From positions 31,191,259 through 31,255,258 of the forward strand of contig CAIIXF020000009.1 of assembly GCA_903813345.2 (NCBI GenBank): a stretch of 64,000 nt of DNA. Direction: 5' to 3'. A program made the position numbers and the translations under genes. Below the pieces are notes generated by a model, which searched no databases, was not told the DNA's origin, and worked only from the letters and a program-made list of their open reading frames with translations. Shown piece by piece: positions 1-12,260 of the stretch. The stretch is from Owenia fusiformis. Taxonomy: Eukaryota; Annelida; Polychaeta; Sabellida; Oweniidae. How positions within the stretch are numbered: position 1 is the first letter of the stretch; every line of letters starts with the position of its first letter.

Positions 1-17
1 ATATGACTAAAGATTTC

Positions 18-353
18 AGCGGCTTACTTTTGGTCTCTAACTTTGTCTTACATCAGTATCATTAATCCGTGCAAGTATTGGAGCGCTGAAATACTTCTTT
101 TTCGTTCAAGAGTGAATGTTTTTTCAACCCATTTCCAATATGGCGGTTTGCTAGAAGCGAGATACGCAACGAACGAAATGAATTTTGACAACCTCCTGAG
201 ATTCACGGAAATGTCCGTAATTTGGCAGTAAAAACATTCACTCGACTAACAATTGCAAGTCTTGGTCAAAAAGGAAGTAATTGAGCGCTCCAATACTTGC
301 ACAGAAGGATGATAATGATGTATAACATAGTTAGAGAACAAAAGTAGGCCGCT
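18..353. repeat. Foldback element with long inverted arms
   Basis: The first ~110 bases are mirrored as reverse complement at about 235-353: the outer block (AGCGGC..ACTTTT..TCTCTAACT) and the inner block (GCAAGTATTGGAGCGCT) recur in inverted order. The loop holds no credible ORF. A 26-base loop segment at 162-187 recurs at 32250-32276. The superfamily cannot be assigned and no clear target duplication is visible. Confidence 0.7.
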
Positions 354-868
354 GATCGACTCGATTCAATTTCAAAGGTCATTATTAATCAGCTGTCCAC
401 TTCCCCGTTTGAGAGCCATAAGTTTCAAAATCTAACATGGCTCTCGAAGTGAGTAAACATTTTGGTAAAAATTGCTATACCTGCACATGCTGTATGCTGT
501 TTCTTCATTATAATCTTATAATAAGGTATTTTTGGCAAGAAAGACTAAATAAATGAATATTTCCCATGAATATTTGTTTGCTGTCCATAGATTAATGACA
601 TCATCAACAAATGTTGCGCACCCAAGAACACATAAAATTCACCGCAAATTTTTGAAAATTGAAAAGTGTCCAATTCAAATGAGAATTCTCTGTTGTATTC
701 AGGGTCATAGGCTGACTGGTTTTGCCTGGCCACTGGTTCAGGAATTGTCCTAAAAATGGCAGACAAGCTTGCTCAGCAGCTTTAATGCCGACTCTTCAAA
801 TGTTGAGGTGATTTTGGAGCCCGATAACTCCCCAAGGAGGATTGACTCCCAGAATGCAACATGACATG
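354..868. other. Non-coding stretch, no gene seen
   Basis: Opposed short ORFs here show no recognisable protein family. The end (about 831-859) carries an AAGGAGGATTG..CTCCCAGA segment that recurs at 52738 and 63766, so at least part is repeat-derived. It may be intron or upstream sequence of the Ly6-like gene. Confidence 0.4.
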
Positions 869-1735
869 CAGTGTTCGCGCTAGCCATTTAAATTTCTGAG
901 TCCCAGGGACGCAACACATTTGGAAAATGTGAGTCCCGTCTAATATTTTTTGCGTCCCTCATATTTTGTTATTAATATTAAAGTGAAAGTAAAGTGGGCG
1001 ATAATAGAGTGCTTCCGCTAAAACCGGATAAAATGACATGTATTGTAATTATATGCATTCTCCCGATAAATATCTATCATTTGGTCCTTTTCACACAATT
1101 CTTTACTAATGCTATACCAAAATTCTTCGAAATGAATGAAAGAAATATTCAAATTAAGAGTTGTTTTCACATTTTACCAACCAGCGATCTTCAAGGTCGT
1201 GTCAAGGTCGTGAACTTTTTGTTTCTTTTTATAACATTTCTCCTTTCTCTGACGACTTTTAGATGAAAAACGTTGATCTATCATTAAATAATTATATTGA
1301 TGTATAACATTAGATCGATATCTAACGGTTCCTAGTGGAAGTAATTAAGGTTATCGTGAAAAACAAGTCTCAAATCTCAATTTTGAAACTAATGTTTGCG
1401 TACAACAGATTATCCAGCTTCGGTATACTCCGGAATGACTCGGAGGGCACCATAGCCAATCAAATGCTGCGTTTCAGACTAGAAACCCCGCGAATATACT
1501 GAGACACTTCGTAGCCAATCAGATTTGCAGACATAAACATTATCGAGATCAAGGAAGTAGACGATCTGAAAATTCTTCAGAAAATCATGTTTTATCACTT
1601 CTACGCTGCAGTAAAAGTTACCTGATGGTGGTGTAGAATCTTTGCGTCCCAAGGACGTAAGTTATTTCTGATTTTTCCGTCCAACCTCTTGAAATTTCCG
1701 TAAAAACGAGAAAAAAACGGCGTCAACGCGAACAC
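869..1735. mobile_element. Non-autonomous hAT-like DNA element
   Basis: The ends are short inverted repeats: AGTGTTCGCG at 870-879 and CGCGAACAC at 1727-1735. The heptamer TGACATG flanks both ends (862-868 and 1736-1742), as expected for a target duplication of about 8 bp. GGGACGCAA-type and GCGTCCC(A)AGGACG-type motifs recur inside each end in opposite orientation. No transposase ORF is present. Assignment to hAT rests on the CAGTGTT-type terminus and duplication length and is an inference. Confidence 0.6.
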
Positions 1736-1839
1736 TGACATGTGCCAGCTTTCAAAATGCAGTATCTTGCAAAGGCAAGGTAGAGAAATGTAATAATTAT
1801 CACAATGCTTTGATATTAAAAATTTGCTTTATCTTTCAG

Positions 1840-2950
1840 GCAATGCTATAAGGTGCTACCAATGTGACAGCAATGAAGATTCGTCATGTCCATCACATCG
1901 CCCATTTGATACAACAGTCAATGCATTAACAGACTGTAGTAGTTTTGAAGCCAAAACACCAGGAACATTCTGCATGAAAATAGTTCAGGAAAGCCCAGGG
2001 TGTAAGTTTATATTGCTTGATTTGATATTGTTAATCAAAGAAAAAAGTCCCTTGTGGTTCAATAAACAAAAGTACATTTATTGTGTTTCGGTGCTATAAT
2101 ATAGAGCTATATAGATATTGATCTTGCATTAAATTTCAATTGTATTAAAACTTGCCTCCCAATTGTAATTTTTTGATTTAATTTAATAGGTACGATTGAA
2201 AAAAATAAGATAAAAATGATGCTTGGCAAGTCTGTAGGGGTTGCATCCACAAATAATTTACATTACTCAGAATGCGTATAATAAGCCATGTTATTTCTTA
2301 TTTTCAGGGGGAGGTTGGATTAAGATAACAAGACGATGTGGTTCAAGGGCTGATCAGGGTAAGTTTGAGAACATGTTCATGTTGTTTTAGATGTTTGATG
2401 ATTCATTTTATTCTTAATGTGTGAAAACATACATCCTGAAGCTTAGAGCCATTAGTGATTGCTACTCCCTAACTAAGACAATTTCAGTTTTGATCTTAAT
2501 GACCCTAAAAGAATCTTTCTTGGCCTCTGAAGTGATTGAATAAATACTACTGGCCAGTTTGTGCTTATGATATGTATGCAAGGATACAAATGACTGCAAT
2601 TTTGATCTAGTAGCTGGATTTGGATCAGCCTTATCAGATCAGATAATGTTAGATCAAAGAGGATGAAACTCTCTTTTAAAGCATTGAAATCAAACTACTA
2701 TATTGAAAAGTGTACGAAACATGTATTTACCTTGTTTATGAATAAAGCTTAAATCACATTATTAATTAGTATTGCATTCATTTCAGGTGTTGCATGGGGA
2801 TGCAGGTGGTTCTGGGAGGAGAATGGCGTGTGGAAGGAAGTATGTTATTGTGACAATTATGATGGATGTAATAGTTCTTCGACAATATCTAAAAACATTT
2901 TCTTAATGGCTGCTGGCTCAGTTGCTGTATGGTTGCTGAGAAGTCTATAG
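1840..2950 (+). CDS. Ly6/uPAR domain protein, likely GPI-anchored (3' exons only)
   Basis: Three exons join in phase 1: 1840-2001, 2308-2358 and 2787-2950 (stop TAG). Acceptors are TTTCAG-type and the first two exons are followed by GTAAGT. The product begins with a CYQCDS motif and continues through spaced cysteines, GGWIKITRRCG, and a closing CYCDNYDGCN block, the signature of the Ly6/uPAR three-finger fold. It ends in a hydrophobic tail (LMAAGSVAVWLL) followed by RSL-stop, as in GPI-anchor signals. About 123 residues are visible. The arrangement resembles the invertebrate quiver/sleepless group of small membrane-tethered modulators of channels and receptors, but the exact orthologue cannot be named. 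The signal-peptide exon is not visible: it must lie upstream, end in phase 1, and may be outside the window. Confidence 0.82.
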
Positions 2951-3840
2951 GGTCAATTTGGACTGTAAATCTTGAAAATAGCCAATTTAGGACCCACTTT
3001 GTATACCTATCTATGCCTTAAAGGTAGACTTGCTTAAAGGCCAAGTGACCCCCCACCCCCTCGCCTCATCTTAAAAAGGTGTAGTAAATAGTGGGGGATC
3101 CTTGATCCAAACTTGGCTTGATGCAAGACTTTTAAAAAGATTTCACAATATATAACTTTTCATCATCAACATTCCAGTATTGGTATCATCGAGAATCAAG
3201 CATGCTATAGCAGACTGAAATTTCTTAATTTGCAGAGAATAATGTTTTTATTAACAATTTTGACCATTCACAGACGCCATGGTTTGGGGAGATCTTGTCT
3301 AGATTTCTTGTCTAAATGGTTCAAAATATTACCAACTTACCTCTGCACTTAATAGGTTTTTCTGATTTTTTATAAGGTCTTACCAATTTCTCTTCCTGTA
3401 AATAATACATTATACAATATGAATCATTATCATGTATATTTTTGTTTTGAGATTTTAGTGTAAACATTGTAAAGTTAACATCATTCCAAATTTAAAAATG
3501 ATTATAACCCAACTTGTATATTAGCCATTGTAATTTCTTGAATCATGCAATGTACATTCCAAAATCATATTTTTATAGCTCTGTAAAATATTTTATATAT
3601 AAGTATAAAATGTACCCTTAGAATAGAGCTTATTAGATACATAGTACTGGAGAAGTACTAGAATATAGACAAACAACATAAGCTGTATCAAACGTTTAAA
3701 ATTAATTTCATTGGATTTAATGGCAAATATATTTATTTTCACGATAATGATGAGTTACTGTTGATTGGGTAAGAAATAGAAATTGTTTGTACATATGTTT
3801 TTTAACCTCAAAATTTGATAAATAAATCTTTTTTATTAAA
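2951..3840 (+). other. 3' UTR of the Ly6-like gene with poly(A) signal
   Basis: AT-rich sequence follows the stop codon without another ORF. AATAAA at 3821-3826, followed by a T-rich stretch, is the best polyadenylation signal. This implies a 3' UTR of roughly 880 bases. Confidence 0.55.
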
Positions 3841-3889
3841 AAAATATTTATTTTGTTTTGTTTTTAGCAGCACACACCTATTCATTTTT

Positions 3890-4558
3890 ATGTCACCACC
3901 GACGAGTGGTGACATACTGTCTCTAACTTTTTTACCGTACCTAATAAAGGTACGATATTGTCGTCAACTTGACCGGCGGGCGGGTGGCGTCTCACTTTTC
4001 AGCTTGTCTACAGCTTTCCAGCCAAACCATTTGACAGATTCATCTGAAATTTTCAGGAATGTTTCTACGTATCAAAGTTAAGAACTGATTAGTTTTTGGG
4101 CATTCTGGGTAAATTTTAAGGTGGCCATTTTGGATTTTCCGTCCTAAAATCTTCACTTTCAAGATTTGTCTACAGGTTTCCAGCCAAACCATTTGACGGA
4201 TTCATCTGGAATTTTCAGGAATGTTTCTACGTATCAAAGTTAAGAACTTATTAGTTTTTGGGCATTCTGGGTAAATTTTAAGGTGGCCATTTTGGATTTT
4301 CCGTCCTAAAATCTTCACTTTCAAGACTTGTCTACAGGTTTCCAGCCAAACCATTTGACGGATTCATCTGAAATTTTCAGGAATGTTTCTACGTATCAAA
4401 GTTAAGAACTGATTAGTTTTTGGGCATTCTGGGTAAATTTAAAGGTGGCCATTTTGGATTTTCGGTCCTAAAATCTTCACTTTCAAGACTTGTCTACAGG
4501 CTAGGTTTCCAGCCAAACCATTTGACGGATTCATCTGAAATTTTCAGGAATGTTTCTA
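3890..4558. repeat. ~160-bp satellite array, left part
   Basis: About four copies of a unit of roughly 160 bases are seen. The landmark CCAAACCATTTGAC occurs near 4022, 4186, 4346 and 4513. Each unit also carries GGCATTCTGGGTAAATTT and TGGCCATTTTGGATTTTC. The array begins after GAGTGGTGACATAC and a GGTACGATATTGT motif that also follows the last unit of the right part (11780). The array is interrupted at 4558 by the composite element and resumes in exact register at 10690. Confidence 0.9.
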
Positions 4559-4710
4559 GGGGGGGGGTGTATAGAGATATTGTATATCGTATAAGAGGCT
4601 GAAAATTTATTGTATATTGTATAAGAGGGTGCAAAATTTATCGTATATGGTATAAGAGGTGTAAAAAATATGGTATATGGTATTTTAGAAAATATGGTAT
4701 ATGGTATCTA
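4559..4710. repeat. Left subterminal GTATATGGTATAAGAG repeats
   Basis: Four to five degenerate copies of a ~30-base unit built on GTATATNGTATAAGAG plus a GTGAAAAATAT-like spacer follow the terminal G-run. The same units, in the same orientation on the + strand, precede the right end at 10530-10650. Thus the termini are inverted while the subterminal repeats are direct. Clustered subterminal motifs are typical transposase-binding sites, which is an inference here. Confidence 0.7.
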
Positions 4711-4946
4711 GAATTAAAGAAGGCTAATTATGAAGAAATTGTACCCTAAAGTTCCCCCATTGTGCCAACTCTCTTACTGTAACCGTGTTGGAAAAACATG
4801 GAAAAGTAGTCTCTATAATTGTTTTCAAATTCCAGGTCAATCGATACTGTGAGTTTAGAGAAAATCCCTCTCAAACTAAGAGTTTTGTGCCCTTTTCATT
4901 CAAATTTTCACAGGAGGTGTTAAATACAATCTCAAATAAGAATCAC
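4711..4946. other. Non-coding filler inside the composite element
   Basis: AT-rich sequence without a recognisable ORF or repeat, between the left subterminal repeats and the first foldback block. Confidence 0.4.
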
Positions 4947-5912
4947 GCCCGGTGATCAGAAGAAATGAACGGAGGGGGGAGTAGATCTAGCTGATTTTCG
5001 GTAGAAAATTCAACAAATCTTGAAGATTTATTTTTTCAAGAGAAAGTTTACAATTGAATGGCTAAATGAATAGACGCAGTGGACGGGGGAATATGTTAGG
5101 TCTTTTTGGATTTTTTTTAACTGTGGAGTTCTAAAATAAAAGATCTATTAAAAAAGTGCAGCGTCGCCAACATGCAAATGCCAATGTTTTTGCTATAAAT
5201 CAACCAACAGGGGTCTCCACGACCTGTAATAAATACTTGTAAGTGAAGTAATTATCACAAAACTATTGGGTTTTGTAAAACATGTTACCATACGTTATAT
5301 AAAAAGTAATCGAAAATCATTAAAATTGAATGGAGGGGGGGAGTAATTTGTCTATAAGACATATGAAAACTTCCAATAAATCGATCCATATGTCCCCATT
5401 TTTCACTTTTCAGAGTTGTAACATCAAGTTACTGAGTAAGTGAGTTCATTTTTCAAGTACACGAATTTGTGGAAATTTCTTCCACCTTAAAGACATTTTA
5501 CTCCCCCCCCTCCGTTCACTCCCCCCCCTCCGTTCAATTTTAATTATTTTCGATTATTTTTTATCTATCATTTGGAAAATTATTTTTAAAAAATGGCAAT
5601 GAATTTTGTGATATAAAAATGTCGCTTATATATTTATTACATGTCATGCAGACCATTGTTGCTTGATTTATAGCAAAAACATAAGCATTTGCACGTTGGC
5701 GACGCTGCGCCTTTTTTAATAGACCTTTTATCTTAGAACTCCATCAGTTCAAAAAAATCCAAGAAGACCTAACATATTTCCCTCTGCACTGCACCTATTC
5801 ATGTAGCCATTCAATTGTAAACTTTTGCTTGAAAAAATAAATCTTCAACATTTGTTGAATTTACCGAAAATCAGCTACTCCCCCTCCGTTCATTTCATCA
5901 GATCACCGGGCG
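4947..5912. repeat. Foldback block 1 (~970 bp) inside the composite element
   Basis: The left arm begins CACGCCCGGTGATC and continues with AAATGAACGGAGGGGGG; the right arm ends with the reverse complement, closing in GATCACCGGGCGTG. The arms are roughly 400 bases long. They share the landmarks GCGTCGCCAAC (left) and GTTGGCGACGC (right). The centre carries doubled C-runs (ACTCCCCCCCCTCCGTTC). No ORF is credible. Confidence 0.85.
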
Positions 5913-6111
5913 TGAGACTGCCAAATGTCATTGACCATCTTAACTTTGATGAAAAATATGGTCACTATGGCTACTCGTGTTTCAGGGTATGTGGGATAAA
6001 TCATGAAAATATTTGAGTATAAAGTGTTCATACAGCGCATGTTTTAATACAAGCATCACAATGCTAATATAGCATAATATAGCAAAAGGTGTTTATTTGG
6101 TCTTCAAACCG

Positions 6112-9100
6112 TCATGTGTTGGATTTCGGCTATTTATTGGGGATTTGAACAGGTGCATATGTCAGGCCAATGCATTAACTCCGGATCAAGCACTCATAGA
6201 GGTAATAAAATAATTTGAACTTTGAGACAGGGAAGGTTTTTCTGAAATGTTGTCCTTATTTTCAGCCCTTTCCACATATGTTTTTTCAATGTTTGATGCA
6301 CCAATATGTTGCACTTTGAGACACAGTTAACCTCTAAAATATGATTTATTTGGGATAAAGTGGAAAACAGTACATGTATTTCCCATGTTATTTTCCCATA
6401 GGGAAAACTCATGTGATCCATTGTTTTCAGCTTAATTTTGGTCATCCAAAATTGATATCTTTAAAACCCCTGCATGAATCATATTTTCATTTAAAGATCT
6501 TAACCATGTCTCAAAACGCAACAGAGTGATCGATGCAACAAACATTGAAAAACAGGTGTGGAAAGGGCTGGAAATCAGGACAACATTACAGAAAAACATG
6601 TTGATGGGGTGTTTGCACCTTCCCTGTCTTAAAGTCCAAATTATTTTATAATCTCTATGACTGCTTGTCCGAGTTAATGCATTAAGCCATCAGCTTCACC
6701 CCAAAATTTAGGTTATCGGTATCAAATCAGGGGAATAATCGCCATAGTGATTTTTGGAAAGGTTAAGACCTCTAGAGTAAGAAAATATGTGATAGCATTG
6801 CAACAGTTGTAGCTAAATGGGTGTTATCACCCATTTTTCAAAATGGCCGCCGGTGCACGTGTTACAATATAAGAGTGGGTATATTTAAGTATACTGAGAT
6901 GCAGAAACTGTGATTTTAGGGCTTAAGTTTTGGTTTTAGGGGTCAATGATTTCATTTATGCCGAAATCTAAGTCATCAAGCAATTACTTCTTATAGAAAT
7001 CCAAGATGGCCTCCAAAATGGGTCCCAAAACGAATACCGGTATGTAACCATTGATTTAAGCTCGAAGAACAGTTAAGAACAGTGATTTTGGAGATCATGT
7101 CACAGTTCTAGAGTCAAGGATCTCATTTATGTCTAAATGGGAGTCATCAAATAATTACCTTTTCATAGAGATACAAGATGGCCACCAAAATGGATGCCAA
7201 AAGGAATACCGGTATGTAACAATTGCTTTAAACTCGAAGGAGAGTTAAGAACAGCGATTTTGGAGATAATGTCACAGTTCTAGAGTTAAGGATTTGATTT
7301 ATGTCTAAATGGGAGTCATCAAATAATTACCTTTTCATAGAAATACAAGATGGCCACCAGAATGGGTGCCAAAACGAATATGCACTGTAACTATTGATTT
7401 AAGCTCAAAGAACATACAGTGATTTCATGTCTTGGTTTTAAGGGTCAAGGATTTGACTTATGTCTAAATCTGAGTCATCAAACAATTACTTTATATAGAA
7501 ATCCAAGATGGCCACCAAAATGGATGCCAAAATGAATATGTAACTATTGATTTAAGCTGAAATAACAGTTAAGAACAGTAATTTTTGAGACTCTGTCTAT
7601 TTTGTAGGGGCCAACGATTTCATTAATGTCTAAATTTTTATAGAAATCCAAGATGGCCACCAAAATGGGTGCTGAAATGAATATGTAACTATTGATCTAA
7701 GCTCAAAGAATAGTTAAGGACAGTGATTTTGGAGACCATGTCCAGGTTAAGAGGCCAAGAATTTTGTCTATAATTAAGTCATAAAATAATTCCTTTGTTT
7801 TGATATCCAAGATGGCCACCAAAATGGCTGCATAATATTATCACTTTGGCATCCATCTTGAATTCTGATATTAATCACAGATTGTTTCATGGCATAGCTC
7901 AAGATAACTGAAATTCATGACCTCCTTAAAGTAAACATTGCTCCAAAATTATTGTTCTTGGTGATCTATGCAGCCATTTTGAAGGCCATCTTGGATACCC
8001 ATATTTGTTGATTTTATTAAAGTCAAAATTAATCAAAAATTAATGTTCTAATTCCTCTATATGTTTAGATAATTAATCTGAAATTCTTGACACCAAAAAT
8101 CTTGACATGGTCTCAAATTACTGTTATAAACTGTTCTTTGAGCTTAAATCAACATTTACTTGTTATTGGCACCAATTTTGGTGACCATCTTGGATTTCTA
8201 TGAAAAGCAATTGTTTGATGACTCAGATTTAGACATAGATGAAACCCTTGACCCCTAAAACTTAGTCATTGTCTCCAAAATCACTGTTCTTAACTGTTCT
8301 TTGAGATAAAATCAATACTTGAATATTCATGTTGGCACCCATTTTGATGGCCATCATGGATTTCTGCATAAAGTAATTGTTTGATGACTTAGATTTAGAC
8401 ATAAGTCTAATCCTTGACTGTTTAAACCTAGACATTGTCTCAAAAATCACTGTTCTCAACTGTTCTTTGACCTTAAATCAATCAAATAAATATTCATTTT
8501 GGCACCCATTTTGATGGCCATCTTGGATTTCTATATAAAGTAATTGTTTGATGACTTAGATTTACACATAAGTCTAATCCTTGACCCTTTAAACCAGACA
8601 TTGTCTCAAAAATCACTGTTCTCAACTGTTCTTTGAGCTTAAATCAATCAGTTAAATATTCATTTAGGCACCCATTTTGGTGGCCATCTTGGATTTCTAT
8701 ATAAAGTAATTGTTTGATGACTCAGATTTAGACATAAATGAAATTCTTGACCCCTAAAACGCAGACATGTGCTCCAAAATCACTGTTCTTAACTGTTCTC
8801 TGAGCTTAAATCAATAGTTGAATATTCATTTTGGCACCCATTTTGGTGGCCATCTTGGAATTCTTATTTAAAGTAATAGTTTGATTAATTAGATTTAGAC
8901 ATAAGTCAAATCCTTGACCCTTAAAACCCAGATATGGTCTCCAAAATCACTGTTCTTAACTGTTCTTTGAGCTTAAATCAATAGTTACATCTTGATTTAG
9001 CATCCATTTTGGTGGCCATCTTGGATTTCTATGAAAAGTAATTATTTGATGACTCAGATTTAGACATAAATCAAATCCTTGACCCCTAAATGTAGACATG

Positions 9101-9560
9101 GGGTCCAAAATCACTGTTCTTAAGTGTTTCTTGACCATTAACAGTAGTTACATATTCGCTTTTGCACCCATTTTGGCGGCCATCTTGGATTTCTATAAGA
9201 AACAATTGTTTGATGACTTAGATTTAAACATAAATGAAATCCTTGACCCCTAAAACCTAGACATAGGTCCTAAAATCACAGTTTTGCATCTCAGTGTGCT
9301 TAGATAAACCCACTCTTATATTGTGACACGTGCGCCGGCGGCCATTTTGTAAAATGGGTGATAACACCCATTAAGCTACAACTGTTACAATGCTATCACA
9401 TATTTTCTTACTTTTGAGGTCTTAATCTTCCCAAAAATCACTATGGCGATTATTCCCCTAATTTGATACCGACCAACCCCCCAGGCTGATGGCCTAATTG
9501 GCCTAACATATGCACCTGTTCAAATCCTCAGAAAATAGCCAAAATCCAATATATGACTGA
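6112..9560. repeat. Giant palindrome (~3.4 kb) built from opposed tandem repeats
   Basis: Outer arms match as inverted repeats: GAACAGGTGCATATGT near 6148 against ACATATGCACCTGTTC near 9507, and AATGGCCGCCGG at 6842 against CCGGCGGCCATT near 9343. Inside the left arm are about six forward units of ~160 bases, each with a CAAGATGGCCACCAAAATGG-type core. Inside the right arm are about eight units with the inverted core CCATTTTGGTGGCCATCTTG. The two arrays converge near 7900-7980. A smaller inverted pair (about 6200-6330 against 6520-6690) interrupts the left arm and lacks a counterpart on the right. No coding potential is recognised. Confidence 0.88.
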
Positions 9561-10525
9561 AATCTGTTGCGATACCGTCCATGGTCCTTTAAAAGAAAGT
9601 TATTTCTAGTTACATAGAGTAGTTTTCATTCTCATCAATACATCTTTGCCTTGAAATCATCTGTGAAACATGTGGTTTGACCTTCATGGAAATTTGCTTA
9701 ATTTTGACACACCTTTGTTTAACTTATACTGTCTTTGAGGCTGCCTTATCTGAAACCACGAAGTGTCTCATGTTTCAAATGTTTAAACAATCAAGTCTCA
9801 TCTTGCCTTTATTTCAAACTCTAGTTTCCAGACTCGAGTCCAATCAAAATTATCCACATGGAAGTTTGTGAAGTCCTTTATTTCTGAAACTGTTTTAAAT
9901 TCTTAATATTTTCCAGGTAACTGCTTTACAAAATTATTGTGCATTGTGAATCTTCATTATCTATCTGATAAATATTTTCCTCAGCAAACTTTATTTTCAT
10001 AGAACACATGATGAATCTTTTATTCAACATTCTCAATTTTGCATCAATTATGTTTCAAGAATTTTTTTCCCTGGCTCACTTTGAAGGACATTTAAATAAG
10101 TCATGGGAAAGTAGGTCATAAGAAAGAGGAGCACTGGGTTCCACCCATTCCAATGATGCAGGTTTTGTACTAATTTTGAATATCTTTATGGTACTTTTAC
10201 AGGTAATGGGCTAATGGCTTTAGCAAATTGCAGCAATGTCATAGTTAGTTTTTTTGGTCAAAGTAGGTTGCTAAATCACTAAAGAGAAGTCATGAATCTT
10301 ATATCATAAATGTGTTTTAAATCAACTTGTTTACCTGAAAATAAAATGTGGTCACAGCTTTTCTGATGCTGATCCGAATCATGGTGTCTAATTCATAATG
10401 AAATAAATGAAATCATTGTGGTAAGTATGTGGAGTCTAGTTGCCTTACATTTACTTTAGTACATGGATTCTCTCCTAATATAATATTATTTCCTTATAAA
10501 TATCCAAACTTTAATCAAAAGCAGT
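9561..10525. other. Non-coding filler inside the composite element
   Basis: AT-rich sequence with no gene recognised. A 64-codon ORF near 9677 has no family resemblance. Confidence 0.4.
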
Positions 10526-10683
10526 TTCAAAATTATCGTATATTGTATTTCACCTAAAATATCGTATATGGTATAAGAGCTGTGAAAAATATTGTATATG
10601 GTGAAAAAATATTGTATATGGTATAAGAGAGCTGAAAAATATTGTATATGCATTTCCAAGACCCTCTATACACCCCCCCCCCC
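10526..10683. repeat. Right subterminal repeats and terminal C-run
   Basis: Copies of the GTATATGGTATAAGAG unit, in the same + strand orientation as at the left end, are followed by CTCTATACA and eleven C. This is the right border of the composite element. Confidence 0.75.
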
Positions 10684-11775
10684 TTTCTACGTATCAAAGT
10701 TAAGAACTGATTAGTTTTTGGGCATTCTGGGTAAATTTTAAGGTGGCCATTTTGGATTTTCGGTCCTAAAATCTTCACTTTCAAGACTTGTCTACAGGCT
10801 AGGTTTCCAGTCAAACCATTTGACGGATTCATCTGAAATTTTCAGGAATGTTTCTACGTATCAAACTTAAGAACTGATTAGTTTTTTGGCATTCTGGGCA
10901 AATTTTAAGGTGGCCATTTTGGATTTTCCGTCCTAAAATCTTCACTTTCAAGACTTGTCTACAGGTTTCCAGCCAAACCATTTGACGGATTCATTTGAAA
11001 TTTACAGGGATGTTTCTACATATCAAAGTTAACAACTGATTAGTTTTTTGGCATTCTGGGTAAAATTTTAGGTGGCCATTTTGGATTTTCCGTCCTAAAA
11101 TCTTCACTTTCAAGACTTGTCTACAGGTTTCCAGCCAAACCATTTGACGGATTCATTTGAAATTTACAGGGATGTTTCTACATATCAAAGTTAACAACTG
11201 ATTAGTTTTTGAGCATTCTGGGTTAATTTTAAGGTGGCCACTTTGGATTTTCCGTCCTAAAATCTTCACTTTCAAGACTTGTCTACAGGTTTCCAGCCAA
11301 ACCATTTGACGGATTCATCTGAAATTTTCAGGGATGTTTCTACGTATCAAAGTTAAGAAGTGATTAGTTTTTTGGCATTCTGGGTAAATTTTAAGGTGGC
11401 CATTTTGGATTTTCCGTCCTAAAATCTTCACTTTCAAGACTTGTCTACACAGGTTTCCATCCAAACCATTTGACGGATTCATCTGACATTTTCAGGGATA
11501 TTTCTACGTATCAAACTTAAGAACTGATTAGTTTTTTTGGCATTCTGGGTAAATTTTAAGGTGGCCATTTTGGATTTTCCGTCCTAAAATCTTCACTTTC
11601 AAGACTTGTCTACATAGGTTTCCACCCAAACCATTTGACGGATTCATCTGACATTTTCAGGGATATTTCTACGTATCAAAGTTAAGAACTGATTAGTTTT
11701 TGGGCATTCTGGGTAAATTTTAAGGTGGCCATTTTGGATTTTCCGTCCTAAATTCTTCACTGTCACACTGCTGTG
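10684..11775. repeat. ~160-bp satellite array, right part
   Basis: Six to seven units continue the array that starts at 3890, with the same landmarks (CCAAACCATTTGAC, GGCATTCTGGG, TGGCCATTTTGG). Units differ by scattered substitutions. The array ends near GGTACGATATTGT at 11780, matching the motif seen at the left margin. Confidence 0.9.
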
Positions 11776-12260
11776 TTTTAGGTACGATATTGTTCACGTC
11801 TGTGCCTTGTTTGAGGATGGTGATATTTTGCGTGTTAATGCCTTATTAAAACTTTGATATTTACATTTTTACCCTTTGCTCTTAACAATGTTGTACAAGA
11901 CCCCAGAATAATGTTCATTGATTTGCTTATCTCTGTATGGCTGCATAATGAGCATGCAATTTGAATTCTTTGATATAATTCTTATGGATTTTTGTCAAGT
12001 ACTAGTAGATTCCTGGATGAAAGCACCAGTGAAAGATTAGAGAAAGATATAAAAACCTGCAGCCAAAAAATGCTATAACATTGCAAACTAATAGGTAAAA
12101 TTGTCAAGAATGCTTTATTTAACAGAGCAAGTCACAATAGTTCAAGTAAAACAATTTGTTATCATAATTACATATCATATATCTATTGTCATAACAAATC
12201 TACCGATAACTAACTTCTCTTGCCATTAGATTGATTTCAATGTACAACGTATACGACATC
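11776..12260. other. Non-coding stretch upstream of the phospholipase gene
   Basis: AT-rich sequence with no recognised gene. It contains the presumed promoter region of the downstream phospholipase A2 gene. Confidence 0.4.

Larger units (their letters stand above)
4559..10683. mobile_element. 6.1 kb composite non-autonomous element with G-run inverted termini
   Basis: The left end is a run of nine G followed by TGTATAGAG; the right end is CTCTATACA followed by eleven C. TTTCTA lies directly outside both ends (4553-4558 and 10684-10689) and the satellite unit continues in register, so this is a clean insertion with a 6-bp target duplication. No ORF inside resembles a transposase, reverse transcriptase or integrase. 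The cargo is two large foldback blocks plus AT-rich filler. I cannot assign the superfamily; Polinton-type elements also make 6-bp duplications, but their termini and genes are absent. Confidence 0.8.

Noticed and set aside
994-1266. 90-codon + strand ORF
   Set aside because: It lies wholly inside the hAT-like non-autonomous element and has no protein-family motif.
3890-11775. Satellite as coding repeats (QPNHLTDSSEIFRNVS-like ORFs)
   Set aside because: ORFs are short, lie in different frames between units and contain stops; the array is non-coding.
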